A stretch of 64,000 nt of DNA from Verrucomicrobiaceae bacterium (lineage in GTDB: Bacteria > Verrucomicrobiota > Verrucomicrobiia > Verrucomicrobiales > Akkermansiaceae): positions 1-64,000 of the forward strand of contig JAIXOR010000004.1 of NCBI GenBank assembly GCA_027486655.1, in the 5' to 3' direction. The notes beneath the pieces are model-generated. The model was not told the origin of the DNA, did no database searches, and saw only the letters and a list, made by a program, of their open reading frames with translations. A program made the translations under genes and the position numbers. Numbering within the stretch: the first letter of the stretch is position 1; each line of letters starts with the position of its first letter. Shown piece by piece: positions 1 to 11,100 of the stretch.

Positions 1-3000
1 AGCAAGGCGGCGAAGGCGCTGTCTTCGGTGGCGGAGAGGCTGGTTGGGTTTCCAGCGAGCGATGGAGCGTCGTTGGTGTTGGTGACGGTGATTGCGAGCG
101 AGGTTTCAGCAAAGAGCCCGCCTGCGTCGGTGACGCGGACGGTGAGGGAGGTGTTGCCGACGTCGTCGTTGTTAGGAGTGCCGGTGATCTCACCGTTGGA
201 TGAAACGGTGATCCAGGAAGGTCCGGAGATCTTCGAGAAGGACCGGGTGTCGCCTGCATCCGGATCGGACGAAGAGAGCAAGACGGCGAAGGCGCTATCT
301 TCGGTAGCGGAGAGGCTGGTCGGGTTTCCAGCGAGCGATGGAGCGTCGTTGGTGTTGGTGACGTTGATCGCGAGCGTGGTTTCGGCGAAGAGTCCGCCTG
401 CGTCGGTGACGCGGACGGTAAGGGAGGAGGTGCCGACGTCGTTGTTGTTAGGAGTCCCGCTGAGCTGTCCGTTGGATGAAACGCTGATCCAGGAAGGTCC
501 GGAGATTTTCGAGAAGGACCGGGTGTCGCCTGCATCCGGATCGGAGGATGAGAGCAAGACGGCGAAGGCGTTGTCTTCGGTGGCGGAGAGGCTGGTCGGG
601 TTTCCAGCGAGGGATGGAGCGTCGTTGGTGTTGGTGACGGTGATCGCGAGCGTGGCTTCGGCAAAGAGACCGCCTGCGTCGGTGACGCGGACGGTGAAGG
701 TCTGGGTGCCGACATTCGAATTGTTAGGGGTTCCGGAGAGAACGCCGGTCGGTGAAACCGCGAGCCATGAAGGTCCCGTGGATTTTGAATAGGTGAGGGT
801 CTGGCCGGGGTCTGGATCGGTCGCGGTGAGTTGTCCCGAAAACGCAGAGTCCTCGGTGGCCGAGGCCTGGATGGGATTGGCTGGGAAGGCCGGCGGGAAG
901 TTCACATCGACCACCTGGATCGAGAGCGTGGCCTCTGCAAAAGCCCCGGCATTGTCGGTGGCGCGGACGACGAAGGAGTTGATGCCCGGTGCATCATTGC
1001 CTGGGGTCCCGGAGAGTGCTCCATTGGTTCCGACGGAGAGCCATGAAGGACCGCTTCGCTTTGTGTAAGTGATCGTGTTTCCTGGATTCGGGTCGGTGGC
1101 CGATGATGAAATCGACGCGCTGTAGGCGCTGCCCTCGGTGGCCGAGGGGGCGCTGAACGGGTTCGAGGCGAAGACCGGAGGGCTGTTCGGGAAAGTCACG
1201 TTGATCGTGACCGTGGCCGTGGCCGATCGCAGCGGATAGACCCCGCCGAGGCCGCCGTCCTGGGCGGCGATCTGCAGCACGGTGGGTCCCTCGACCAGCA
1301 GCGCGGGATTGGCGACCGTGATGCGTCCGTTTGAGGATTGGATGGCGAAGGCAGCCTGTGCATTGCCGGAAAGAATCGCGTGCACCGGAGTTTCGCCATT
1401 GGGCTCGGTGGCGGTGATCGTGGCGATCACGGCACCGGCGGTGGCTGTGGCGCCATTGAGGGTATAGGAGTAGGTGCCTGCGGAGAAGGTGGGTGCGGCG
1501 TTGATGTCGAAAGGTTGCAGCATTGATCCCGGGATGACCGTGGTTGTCGTCGCATCCGGGCCGGTGTATCCGACGCTGACGTGATCGCCGCCGCCCCCCT
1601 CCTTGTGGCGGGTTTCCAGATAGACGGGGACACCCGCGGTGAGGGTGCGGACGGTGGATGTCTGGGAGGCGAATTTCGTCCACTGGTTGGCATCGGTCCA
1701 TCCCGAGATGGAGGCGATCTGGGTGGCACCCGCGCCGGTGGGGTCGTTGCTGAAGAACAATTGGCAGTCGTCGTCCGCGGCGATGTAGAATTGATAGGAG
1801 CCGCTGGCGGCGGGAGTGAAGAGCGCGCGGATGCGGGATCCGTAGTTATCGGCATATCCGGTGCCGGAGTTGAACAGACTGAGGGTGCGCCGGGTGTTGG
1901 GTTTGAAGGGATAGTTCGCGTTGCCGGTGAGCGTGGCCACCGTGGAACCCGAGATGCCGGTCCAGATCTCCTGGGCGATCCCGGTGAGGTTGATGGAGGT
2001 GGCGGAAAGGACGCTCACCGTGATGGTGCCGGTGCCGGAAAGCGCGGGGTTGCCACTGTCCGTCGTGCGGATGGTCAAGGTGTGGGTGGGGACCGTGCTG
2101 GCGTTGAGGACGGAGGGCTGGGCGACGAAGATGCGCCCGGTGGCGGCATCGATGCCGAAGGCGCCCGAGGTGTTGCCAGCGGTGATCGTGAATGCGGAGA
2201 AGGTGTCGCCGGCGTTCACATCCGCGACGGATACGGTGCCGACGGTCTGGCCGGGCACGGAGTTTTCGCGGACCTGGAAAGTGGCTGCATTCACCCTGGG
2301 TGCGTAGTTCTGATAGAAGGGGGCGAGGTAAAGCCCCGGGATGACCTGGCGCGTGATGCCCGGGCCGGTCCAAGCCACGGCGAGGTGATCACCACCTCCG
2401 CCTTCCTTGTGGCGCGCTTCAATGTAACAGGGCTGACCGGCGGTGAGGTTGAAGGTGGTTGATTGCTGCGAGGCGTTGGCGGTCCAGACGTAGGGATCCG
2501 TCCACGAGGTGACCGAGGCGATGGAGGTGGCGTTCGCCGGATTGGTGGTGGTGGTGAAGCGGAGCTGGCTGGCGTCGTCCGAGGCGATCCAGAAGCGGTA
2601 GGTCCCGGTCACCGGAGGAATGAGGTAGCCGCGGATGGTGCTGCCGAAGTTGTCGCCGTGGGAACCGCCGTCAAAGGCACTGAGGTATTCCTCGGAGTCC
2701 GGAGTGTTGGGGAACTTTGCATTGCCGGTAAGGTTGGCCACGGTGGAACCGGTGATGTTTTCAAAGTAAGTGCGGACGATTCTGCCCGGTTGATAGCCTG
2801 CGGCGGTGTTGATCACCGTGAGAGTGACGGGAACGGTGACGGAAAGAGCCGGGGTACGCTGGTCGGTGACGGTGACGGAGAGGTTGTAGACCGTGTCCGC
2901 AGCCACCTCGAGATCGGTGGTGATGGTGATGACGCCGGTCCCTGCATCGATGGCGAAAGCGGAGCCCGTGTTCCCACCGGTGATCGAGAAACGGGGGAGG

Positions 3001-5090
3001 TCGAAGCGGTCCACGTCCGTCGCGGTGACTGTGGCGACCCGGGTGCCGGGGAGCGTGTGTTCGAGAAGGGTGGCGGAGGTGCCGGCCACCACGGGGGCTT
3101 CGTTCACGTCAGTGACGGTCACCACCACGCGGAGGGCTTCGTTCAGCGCGGGGTTGCTTGCGTTGGTGATGGTGAGGAAGAGCTCGATGGTGGCGGGATC
3201 GTCCCAGCGGAGTGAGAGCGACTCGAAGTCCAGTGCGGCGGCGTTGGCGACGCTGAGGGCTCCGGTGCTGGCGTTGATGGCGAAGGCCCCGTTGGTGTTT
3301 CCGGAGGTGATGCTGAAGACGATGGGATCAACGCCATGGTTGTTGCGGGGAGCGATGGTTCCCACCGCACTGCCGTTGGCGGAGTTTTCGGCAATCGAGA
3401 AGCGGTCCGGCTTGATACCCCCGGTGACGGTGCCGGAGATCAGGTAGGAACCGATGCTGCCGTAGTTCGTGTATCCCGTGCCGAGCGGATCTCCCCGTCC
3501 GGTGCCGCGGACGCGCAGCAGGTATTCGCCCGCAGCGAGGGTGCTGGTGATCGAGGCGTTGATGCCCGTGTCCGGGTTGTCGGTGGCGATGACGGTGGAG
3601 GTGGCCGGATTGAAGATCTCGGCGAGCAGGTCGATGTTGGGATTGGAGGTGACGGTGTTGACGGAAAGCGTGACGGAGCCTCCGGTGGTGGAGAACCGGT
3701 AGGCATCGACATCGCCGGTGCGTTCGATGATGCCTTCGCCGGAAACGAGGTCGTTGGGTTGGATTTCGAGATAGCGCGCGCTGGCAAGGACGTCGCCCGA
3801 GTCGTCCGTGCGGTAGTCGACGGCGTTGTTGGAATCGATGATGGAGAGGTCGTCCTGGAGTTGGTTGGCGCTGAGGTATTCTCCCTTGGACCATTGCGAG
3901 AGGTTCTGATAGTAGCCCACGCCCATGATGGGCGCCCAGCCGGTGGCTCCGCTGCCATGTCCTCCGTAGTAGCCTTCGGATGGGCTGGTCCTGCCATCGT
4001 GGCTGAGGCCGAGCGTGTGGCCGACCTCGTGGGAGATGACCTCGCAGGACGACTTGCCGGTGGAGTAGAACGCCCAGCAGGGCCGGCTTTCGGTCCAGTT
4101 GAAGGATCCGACGTAAGCGACGCCGCCGGCGCCCGGGGCAGCGTCGGTGGTGGGGGTGATGATGACGTGCTGGCGGCGTCCGGGGGTGGCGTTGTCGAAG
4201 ACCTTGCGGTCGGTGGTGATGTTGATGTTGAAGCCTTGGAAGTCCTCACAGACCATCTTCCAGACATCGAAGATCTGGGTGTTGTTGGCGGTGGCGGGAG
4301 CGGCGTCGAAGTTGCCCCAGCCGTTGAACGGGCCCTTTTCGCCATCGAAGTCGAGATAGACCACGGCGGTGGCTCCAGGGAGGCTTTGGAGCGGAATGAT
4401 CGTCTGATAGGATGGGATCGGGATGTTGGTCGGGTGGGCTTGGGGGATCTCGCTGGTTTCCCCCTCGGGAGCATCCGCCATGGCGGGCATGGCCGCGTAG
4501 TTGATGCAGATCACCTGATCGATGTGCCGGCGGACGAAGCGCGCTTCCTTGAGGTCGGGCGTGGGCTCGATTTTCCAAGCGGCGGGACTGCCATCGAAGC
4601 GGACGTGTCCGATCATGGGACCGGCGACGCCATCGAGCGTCTGCCGTTGGAGGAGGACGCTGCCCGGGGATGGCTGGGTGATGCGTGCGTGCACGGCGAG
4701 GATGCCGTTCGCGTCGCGATCGATCGATTCGACCGTGCCCCGGACCTCGGTGGCGTCCGGGAGAGTGAAGGAGAGGGTGTTTCCGGAAACCGCCTTCTCG
4801 ATGAAATCGGCGGGCAGGGCGGGGCCCACCGTGCCTTCGGGTTGAAGGGCCGCTGCGGTGGATACCGGGGTGAGGGCTCCGGTGCGGCGCAAGAGTGCCG
4901 TGGTTTCCGGATCTGCTGCGGAGGCGGGGCGTGAGTGGTCACGGGTTCCCGGGCTCGAATCCGCCACCGAGGATCCGGGTGGGTTTGCGGACTCCGGAGT
5001 TCTTCCGATCCAGACCAGCAGGGCGATCAAGACGACGAATGGAACCAGGCAGGCGATGCCGCGAACGGGGCGGGAGGGAGCAGTGCGCAT
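1..5090 (-). CDS. Secreted metzincin zinc metalloprotease with PPC, cadherin-like, PA14 and Ig-like repeats (C-terminus cut by window edge)
   Basis: The frame is open from the ATG at 5090 to the left edge, giving at least 1696 residues; the C-terminus lies outside the window. The N-terminus (MRTAPSRPVRGIACLVPFVV) is a basic stretch followed by a hydrophobic signal or anchor segment. The zinc site HEVGHTLGLSHD is at residues 354-365 and is followed by a Met-turn (MGVGYY), the metzincin arrangement. Downstream come a pre-peptidase C-terminal-like domain, two or three cadherin-like domains, and two PA14 domains at about 775-920 and 1035-1200, each with a conserved 'SDDAS/ADDDC' core. The protein then enters putative Ig (He_PIG) repeats, the last three of which are almost identical. 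The likely role is an extracellular, cell-attached protease that binds carbohydrate. It starts 109 bp downstream of the DUF6288 giant on the same strand and may be co-transcribed with it. The catalytic call is firm; the substrate is unknown. Confidence 0.88.
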   Translation of the reverse strand, partial: MRTAPSRPVRGIACLVPFVVLIALLVWIGRTPESANPPGSSVADSSPGTRDHSRPASAADPETTALLRRTGALTPVSTAAALQPEGTVGPALPADFIEKAVSGNTLSFTLPDATEVRGTVESIDRDANGILAVHARITQPSPGSVLLQRQTLDGVAGPMIGHVRFDGSPAAWKIEPTPDLKEARFVRRHIDQVICINYAAMPAMADAPEGETSEIPQAHPTNIPIPSYQTIIPLQSLPGATAVVYLDFDGEKGPFNGWGNFDAAPATANNTQIFDVWKMVCEDFQGFNINITTDRKVFDNATPGRRQHVIITPTTDAAPGAGGVAYVGSFNWTESRPCWAFYSTGKSSCEVISHEVGHTLGLSHDGRTSPSEGYYGGHGSGATGWAPIMGVGYYQNLSQWSKGEYLSANQLQDDLSIIDSNNAVDYRTDDSGDVLASARYLEIQPNDLVSGEGIIERTGDVDAYRFSTTGGSVTLSVNTVTSNPNIDLLAEIFNPATSTVIATDNPDTGINASITSTLAAGEYLLRVRGTGRGDPLGTGYTNYGSIGSYLISGTVTGGIKPDRFSIAENSANGSAVGTIAPRNNHGVDPIVFSITSGNTNGAFAINASTGALSVANAAALDFESLSLRWDDPATIELFLTITNASNPALNEALRVVVTVTDVNEAPVVAGTSATLLEHTLPGTRVATVTATDVDRFDLPRFSITGGNTGSAFAIDAGTGVITITTDLEVAADTVYNLSVTVTDQRTPALSVTVPVTLTVINTAAGYQPGRIVRTYFENITGSTVANLTGNAKFPNTPDSEEYLSAFDGGSHGDNFGSTIRGYLIPPVTGTYRFWIASDDASQLRFTTTTNPANATSIASVTSWTDPYVWTANASQQSTTFNLTAGQPCYIEARHKEGGGGDHLAVAWTGPGITRQVIPGLYLAPFYQNYAPRVNAATFQVRENSVPGQTVGTVSVADVNAGDTFSAFTITAGNTSGAFGIDAATGRIFVAQPSVLNASTVPTHTLTIRTTDSGNPALSGTGTITVSVLSATSINLTGIAQEIWTGISGSTVATLTGNANYPFKPNTRRTLSLFNSGTGYADNYGSRIRALFTPAASGSYQFYIAADDDCQLFFSNDPTGAGATQIASISGWTDANQWTKFASQTSTVRTLTAGVPVYLETRHKEGGGGDHVSVGYTGPDATTTTVIPGSMLQPFDINAAPTFSAGTYSYTLNGATATAGAVIATITATEPNGETPVHAILSGNAQAAFAIQSSNGRITVANPALLVEGPTVLQIAAQDGGLGGVYPLRSATATVTINVTFPNSPPVFASNPFSAPSATEGSAYSASISSSATDPNPGNTITYTKRSGPSWLSVGTNGALSGTPGNDAPGINSFVVRATDNAGAFAEATLSIQVVDVNFPPAFPANPIQASATEDSAFSGQLTATDPDPGQTLTYSKSTGPSWLAVSPTGVLSGTPNNSNVGTQTFTVRVTDAGGLFAEATLAITVTNTNDAPSLAGNPTSLSATEDNAFAVLLSSSDPDAGDTRSFSKISGPSWISVSSNGQLSGTPNNNDVGTSSLTVRVTDAGGLFAETTLAINVTNTNDAPSLAGNPTSLSATEDSAFAVLLSSSDPDAGDTRSFSKISGPSWITVSSNGEITGTPNNDDVGNTSLTVRVTDAGGLFAETSLAITVTNTNDAPSLAGNPTSLSATEDSAFAAL
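31..858 (-). repeat. Three near-identical 276-bp coding repeats (92 residues each)
   Basis: The marker gcggagaggctgg occurs at 31, 307 and 583, exactly 276 bp apart, and a diverged fourth unit follows with the same spacing near 856. Each unit encodes one putative Ig (He_PIG) domain ending in a 'VTNTNDAPSLAGNP' linker. The near identity at DNA level points to recent duplication or gene conversion. More copies probably lie beyond the left edge. Confidence 0.9.
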
Positions 5091-5199
5091 GAGAGATTGG
5101 GTTTTGAAGCGCTGATCCGGACATCATCGCCTGAATTCGCCGGACGACAAGATGCAAAAACCGGCCACAGCGCGGCACGGGATTGCGTGATGGCCGGGC

Positions 5200-8100
5200 T
5201 CAATCGATCGAACGCAGCTTGAGGCGAATGAAGCGGGACGCCCCTGCGACAGCGTTTCCGCGGTCTTGGACGACGAGCAGCGTCGGCGTGTCCGTGACGA
5301 CGAGGGTGTCCACCGCGGTGTCGGAGGCCCAGGCGGTGGCATTCATGTCGCCGCTGACTTCCACGATGAACTGAAGGTTGGAGGAAAGCGGGTTTCTCGG
5401 GACGGATAGCCGAAGACGGGGGCCGGTGGGGGTGTCGACGATCGAGTGGGTGAGGGGGCTGGGGTTTGGCTGGAGCGGGTGGGTGTCGAGGGCGAACTCC
5501 AACAGGTTGCAGAGACCGTCGCCATCGGCATCGGCATCCGGTGGGTTTGCTCCCGGAGCTGCGTTGCCAAACATGGTGGTCTCCCACGCGTCGTTGATGG
5601 CGTTTCCATTTGCATCCGGATTTCCCGGGTTCACCTGGATGGTGAGGGTGGTTTCCGCGTGGAGTCCGCCGGAGTCGGTGGCGCGGAGGGTGAAGAGGTT
5701 GGTGCCGGTGTCGGCAGGCGGCGGGGTGCCGGAAAGCGATCCATCCGGAGCGATGGCGAGCCAGGATGGCCCGGAGGTCTTGGTGTAGGTGAGCGAGTCG
5801 CCGTGGATGAGGTCGGGATCCGTTGCGGAGGATGCGACCGTGCCGGAGTAAGGTGTGTTTCCGACGGCGTCCGGGGCATTGATGGATGGAGAGGAAAACG
5901 ACGGGGCATCGTTGAGGTTTGCCACGGTGATTTGCAGCGAGGCGTTGGCCACGGCATTGAAGGAGTCGGTCACACGCACGGAAAACGTCTGGGTTCCGAC
6001 ATCGCTGTTGGCCGGGGATCCGGACAAGGCACCGGAGGGGGAAACGCTCAACCACGCCGGGCCTGAGATCTTGGAGAAAGTGAGAAGCTCATTCGCATCC
6101 GGATCGATGGCGGTGAGTTGACCCGAAAACGCCGCGTTCTGGGTGGTGGAGGCCAGGATGGGATCGGCAGCGAAGGCCGGTGACTGATTGCTGCGGGTGT
6201 AGACCAGGTTCACCTGATTGGCGGCCAGGGCGATCGACCACGAACCACTGCCTGCGAGGACGCCGGATGTGTCGATGGTGAAGCGGGATGGGTCGAACCC
6301 GGTGGTTCCAGCGGATGTCTGGATGAGAGTGAACGAACGACTGCTTTCCGAGAATCCAGCCGGGGTTCCGGCAATGCGGATGACGACGGGGTCCGTGGAG
6401 GTCGCAGTGATCAGGGCGGAGGTGGCGATGATCCGGTCGTGTCCGGTGCCGGGTGCGGCATTCCAATCGGTGATCTGCCAGTCGATGCTTGAATCCGGTC
6501 CGAGCGTCAGGGTGTTGTTGATGGTGAGGGTTCCAGCAGACGAGGACGCGGGGGCGATGTTGCCGAGGTTGAGTACGGTTCCTGCGATGCTGCCGTTTCC
6601 GGCGAGCGTGGCTCCGGAGGCCACGGTGGTGGGTGAAGCTCCGAGGGATCCGCTGACCACGAGGGTTCCCGCGGTGACGGTGGTGCTTCCGGTGTAGGTG
6701 CAGGCGGCGGCGAGGTCCATGGTGCCGGGACCGGATTTTTCGAGGGATCCGGTGGTCAAACCGTAATCTCCGGACGAGTTGCGGAGGGGATTGGACACGA
6801 GCAGGTCGGTGGAATTGTTAGAAGTGGCGTCGGCAACCTGGAAGGTGGTGGTGCCATTGAGCAGGTGGTTCGCCCGGCCGTTCGAGGAGCGGATGGTGGA
6901 GGGTGAGTTGCCGTCCACGGTGATGTTGCCGAGGAATTGGTAACCTTCGTAGCTTCCGGAATCCGTTGTGGTTTGTTCGAGGATGCCGCCGCGGAGGGTG
7001 AGGTTGCCGATGATATTGAAACGTGTGGAGGAAAGCGTGCCGCCGTCCATCAACAGAGAGGGGATGGTGGCTGCGGATTTGCCCGCACCGCCGAAGACGT
7101 TGTTGCCGGTGAAGCGGAGTGTGGCGGTGTTGACTGTGACCGATCGTGTGCCGCTGACGAGTCCGAGGTGGCCATTGGTTCCGCCTCCCGCAGAGCTGCC
7201 TGTTTGAAGGGTGCCGGACTGGACGGTGAGGTTTCCGGAGAACGAGTTTCCGTTTTGGTTGAGAAGCAGGGTGCCGGAGTCTTGTTTGATGAGGGATCCC
7301 GGACCTTCGAGAATTTCGGTGACGGTGATCTGTCCGGCGGTGTCGAAGGCAAGCGGGCCATCGGTGCGGATGTTGCCGTTGGTGTTTCCGGAGAGTGTCA
7401 GGGTCCCGGCGGACTGGGTGTATCGGAAGGTGCCGCCGTTTGCAGTGGTTGTGAAGTTTTGTCCGGACGAGTGGCTTGCTCCGGTCACTTCGATGGTGCC
7501 CCCATCGATGACGCGGCGTTCCCGGTAATCGGCGAGTTGTCCGGTGGCGGCGTAGGAGAAGTCCGGCATTCTCCAGATGCCGTTGTTGAGGATGGTGATG
7601 GTGTCGGTGTTGTTATAGGCACCGTTGTAGAGTCTGGCCGCGGAGCCGAGTTCGAGGACGCCTTGTTGGATCGTGGTATTTCCGGTGTAGGTGTTGGGAG
7701 CGGTCAGCACCAGCGAGCCCGGTCCTTGTTTGAGAAGGCCGGAGCCGCCCGCGACGGGAGATGCGATGGATGCGGATTGATTGGAGACGGTGATGGATGG
7801 AGTGGTGGAGGCTTGCAGGGTGAGGGTGCTGCCTGCGACGGGAGTGATGGCCCAGCCGTGGGAGGGAGTGGCATCACTGAAGACCAGGTGCCCCAGTGTT
7901 TGCGAGGCATCGAGGGAGATCGCGAGGTCTGAAGCCAGATCGAGTGCGTCGAAATGTATGGTTTTTGATGCGCCCGCACCAATGGAGTTCAGACGCCAGT
8001 TGGATGCCACGGTCCAGGACCCGCCGCTGGCCTGGGTCCAGGTGAATTGGTCGTCGAGAAGCGTGGTGAAGGTGAGGTTGGCTCCGTAAGAAGTCCCCGC

Positions 8101-11100
8101 GGAGTTGGTGGCGTAGGCGCGAACGTGGATGGTCGTTCCCGGGGGGAGGCCGGTGAGCGTGCTGGAGAAAGCACCGGTGCCCGGAGCTTCCGAGGTGAAA
8201 GTGTCGGCAAGCGTCGGGTTTGCGGTGAGGCTGCGACAAATGCCGCGCGCGGTGATGGTGGCTCCTCCGTCCGAGACAACGGTGCCACCGGTACTTGCGG
8301 AACCGCTCGTGATGGAGCCCGCCGGAGAGGTGGTGACAACTGGCGGTGCTGCTGTGACCGTGAGTGTATGCTGCACATCCGGAGCCGGAGCGTAGCCCGC
8401 GTTTCCGGCCTGGGAAGCGGTGATCACCGAGGTGCCGACACCGGTGATGGTCACGGTGGAGCCGTTGACGGTGGCGACGGACGGATTTGATGAGTTGAAG
8501 GTGACCGCGAGACCGGATGTGGCGCTGGCTGTTAGAGCGAAGGGAGCATCGCCGAATGACCTCGAGCCGGGGGCCGTGAAGGTGATGGTCTGGGGGATGC
8601 CGAGCGAAAGGATCGAGATCGATCCATTGGTGCCGAGTTGGGACGTGTCCCATGCGAGGCCGGGATCAAGGGTTGGCAGGGTCACCGAGGTGAACGATCC
8701 TGAAATGGCGGTGGCGCTGAACAGGGTGAAGGAGTCACCCGCCGCAAGCGGGGTGCCGGTGGCGGTGACGGTGAGCGAACCGCCGAGAGTGAGACTGCTC
8801 AGGCCCTGGATCCGGTCGTGAGTGAGGGTGGATCCGCTCTTTTGCAGTTCCATGGATGTCTGTCCGGCCAGGGCGAGGGTATTGTTGATGGTCATCGTGC
8901 CGATGCCCGGGGACCCCGGTGCGACGGTGCCGTTGATGGTGGTGGGTCCGTTGATCGTGCCGCTGCCTCCGAGAGTGGCACCCGCGGCCACCGTGACTGG
9001 ACCACTTCCTGTGGCTGAACCCGTGGTGTTGCTGGCGAGGAGCGTTCCCGCGTTCACCGTGGTGCCGCCGCTGTGGAGATTGGCATTGGAGAGGGTGAGT
9101 GAACCGCTGCCCACTTTGATCAACTGGCTGGCACCATTGATGATTCCCGAAAAGGTGGTCGAGGTGCCAAGGTGGCCGACTCGCCAGAGACCGCTGGTTT
9201 TTCCATTCGCCTCGAGTGTGCCTGCACCGGTGAGTTCGCCCATTTCGGCAGAAGCGCCGTTTGCGTAGAGGCCGATGCTGCCATCGACGACCACCTTCGC
9301 GTTGCGGAGGTCCACGGTTCCCTTGATGGTGACATCATTCACCGCCCTGATCGTGCCCTGATAGCCTGTCCAATCCCCGAAGAGGGATTCGAGGATGATC
9401 GCCCTGCGGTCTGCATAGGCACCGTAGCCCGCGCCATTGGTGAGATTGACCACCGCGGTGCCGGGACCGGTCATGCCTCCGGAGAGCCAGTTGTGTTTTC
9501 CATAACTTCCTCCGGTGGCGTAAACCGTGTTGGTGCCGATGACGGCGATGTTGTCCTTGAAGCCGATGTCTCCGTTGTCGACCTGATACTGTGAGGCTGC
9601 ACGCAGGGTGGCGCCGCCGCCGAGGGTGAGTGAGTTCACATCCACCCAGTTGATGTTGTAGGATCCGTAGCGCACTTCGAGTGTGGCATTGGCCAGCGTG
9701 AGAGTGGAGTCCGGGGAGAACGTGTTGTTTGTGGTCTGCCTGACGATGCCGGCTTGGATGGAGATGGGGCCCGAGACCGGGTTGTAGGCGCCCAGGGCGA
9801 GGGTGCCTGAGCCGGTTTTGGTGAAACCGGTGGTGCCGGACAGCGGGGTGTTGAGGGTGGCGGTCTGATTGGTGACGACGATCGAAGGTGTTCCGGAGAG
9901 CGCGGCGAGCGCGAGGGAGCCGGTGCCTGGAGCAAGGATCCAGTTGTGACTTGCGGTGCTGTCTCGGAAACTGAGGGATCCCAGAGTGACGTCGGTATCG
10001 AGAGTGACGGTGCGGTCCGCGGTGATGTTGAGTGTCGAGAAACTGGCGGAGCTGCCATAGCCCTGGGGGATCAGGTTTCCGGACCAATTGGTGGCGACGG
10101 ACCAGTTTCCGCTGGCGTTCTGGATCCAGACTCCGTCGAGAGGCGAGTTGTAGGTGAGGGTGTTTCCGTAGGCATATCCTGCGGAGTTTTTCACATAGGC
10201 GCGGATGTAATACGTCGAGGTTCCGGTGAGGCCTGTGAGGGTGGATGTGAAATCCGCGGACCCGGTGCCGTCGATGGTTCGGTTGTTGGAAACGGTGGGG
10301 TTCGGGCTGGTGCTCCAGCAGACGCCTCGCTCGGTGATGGGATCTCCGCCATCCCAGAGGTTGCTTCCTCCGGAGCTGGCCGTGGTGGTGGTGACGGGAA
10401 TCACGGGTTCCGTGGCGACGGCCGGGAGGGAGGGGCTCACGGTGAGCGTGCGCGAGACATCCGGAGCGGCTTGATAGAACGTGTTGCCGGGTTGGGAAGA
10501 GGTGATGACGGTGGTCCCGGAGCCGAAGGCGGTGAGCAGGTTTCCGAATTGGAGGAGACCGACGGCGGGATTGGAACTTGTGAAGGTCACGCCAAGGCCC
10601 GAGGTGGCCTGGGCATCGAGGGCGATGACGTCGCCTACGGTCATGGCACTGACAGCCGGGAAGTCGATGGATTGGGGGATTTTGCCCAGGCTGATGCTGC
10701 CATCGATGTAGAGTCGTGAGGTGTCCCAAACGAGTCCGCCCGAAAGTGCGGGCAGGTTGACGGTGGCGAAAGTGCCGGCGAAGGATCCTGCGGTGAACAA
10801 TTGGATGCTGTCTCCGGTGGCGAGAGCATCGCCGGTGGCGGTTACGTTGAGGGTGCCGCCGCAGGTGAGGGTTCCACCGATGCCGAGGGTGTCCTTGGTG
10901 ATGGAGCCTCCGGACTTCGAGAGCTTGAGGGTGGTGGTTCCGGAGAGGGTCAGGTTGGTGGCAAAGGCGAGGTTTCCGACGGCGGTTCCGGATCCGGGGG
11001 ACAGGTTCCCGGCGATGGTGGCGGAACCGGCGATGGATCCGGAGCCGGAGAGGGTGGCTCCGGATGAGACGCTGACGGCTCCCGTGCCGAGTGAGCCATC

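Noticed and set aside
31..858. CRISPR-like array
   Set aside because: Period is 276 bp, repeats are in frame and encode Ig-like domains; there are no spacers and no cas genes.
3336..4934. Long plus-strand open frame (532 codons) opposite the metalloprotease
   Set aside because: Gly/Asp/Val-rich, without motifs, and antisense to a frame with an intact metalloprotease site. It is an artefact of high GC and strong codon bias.
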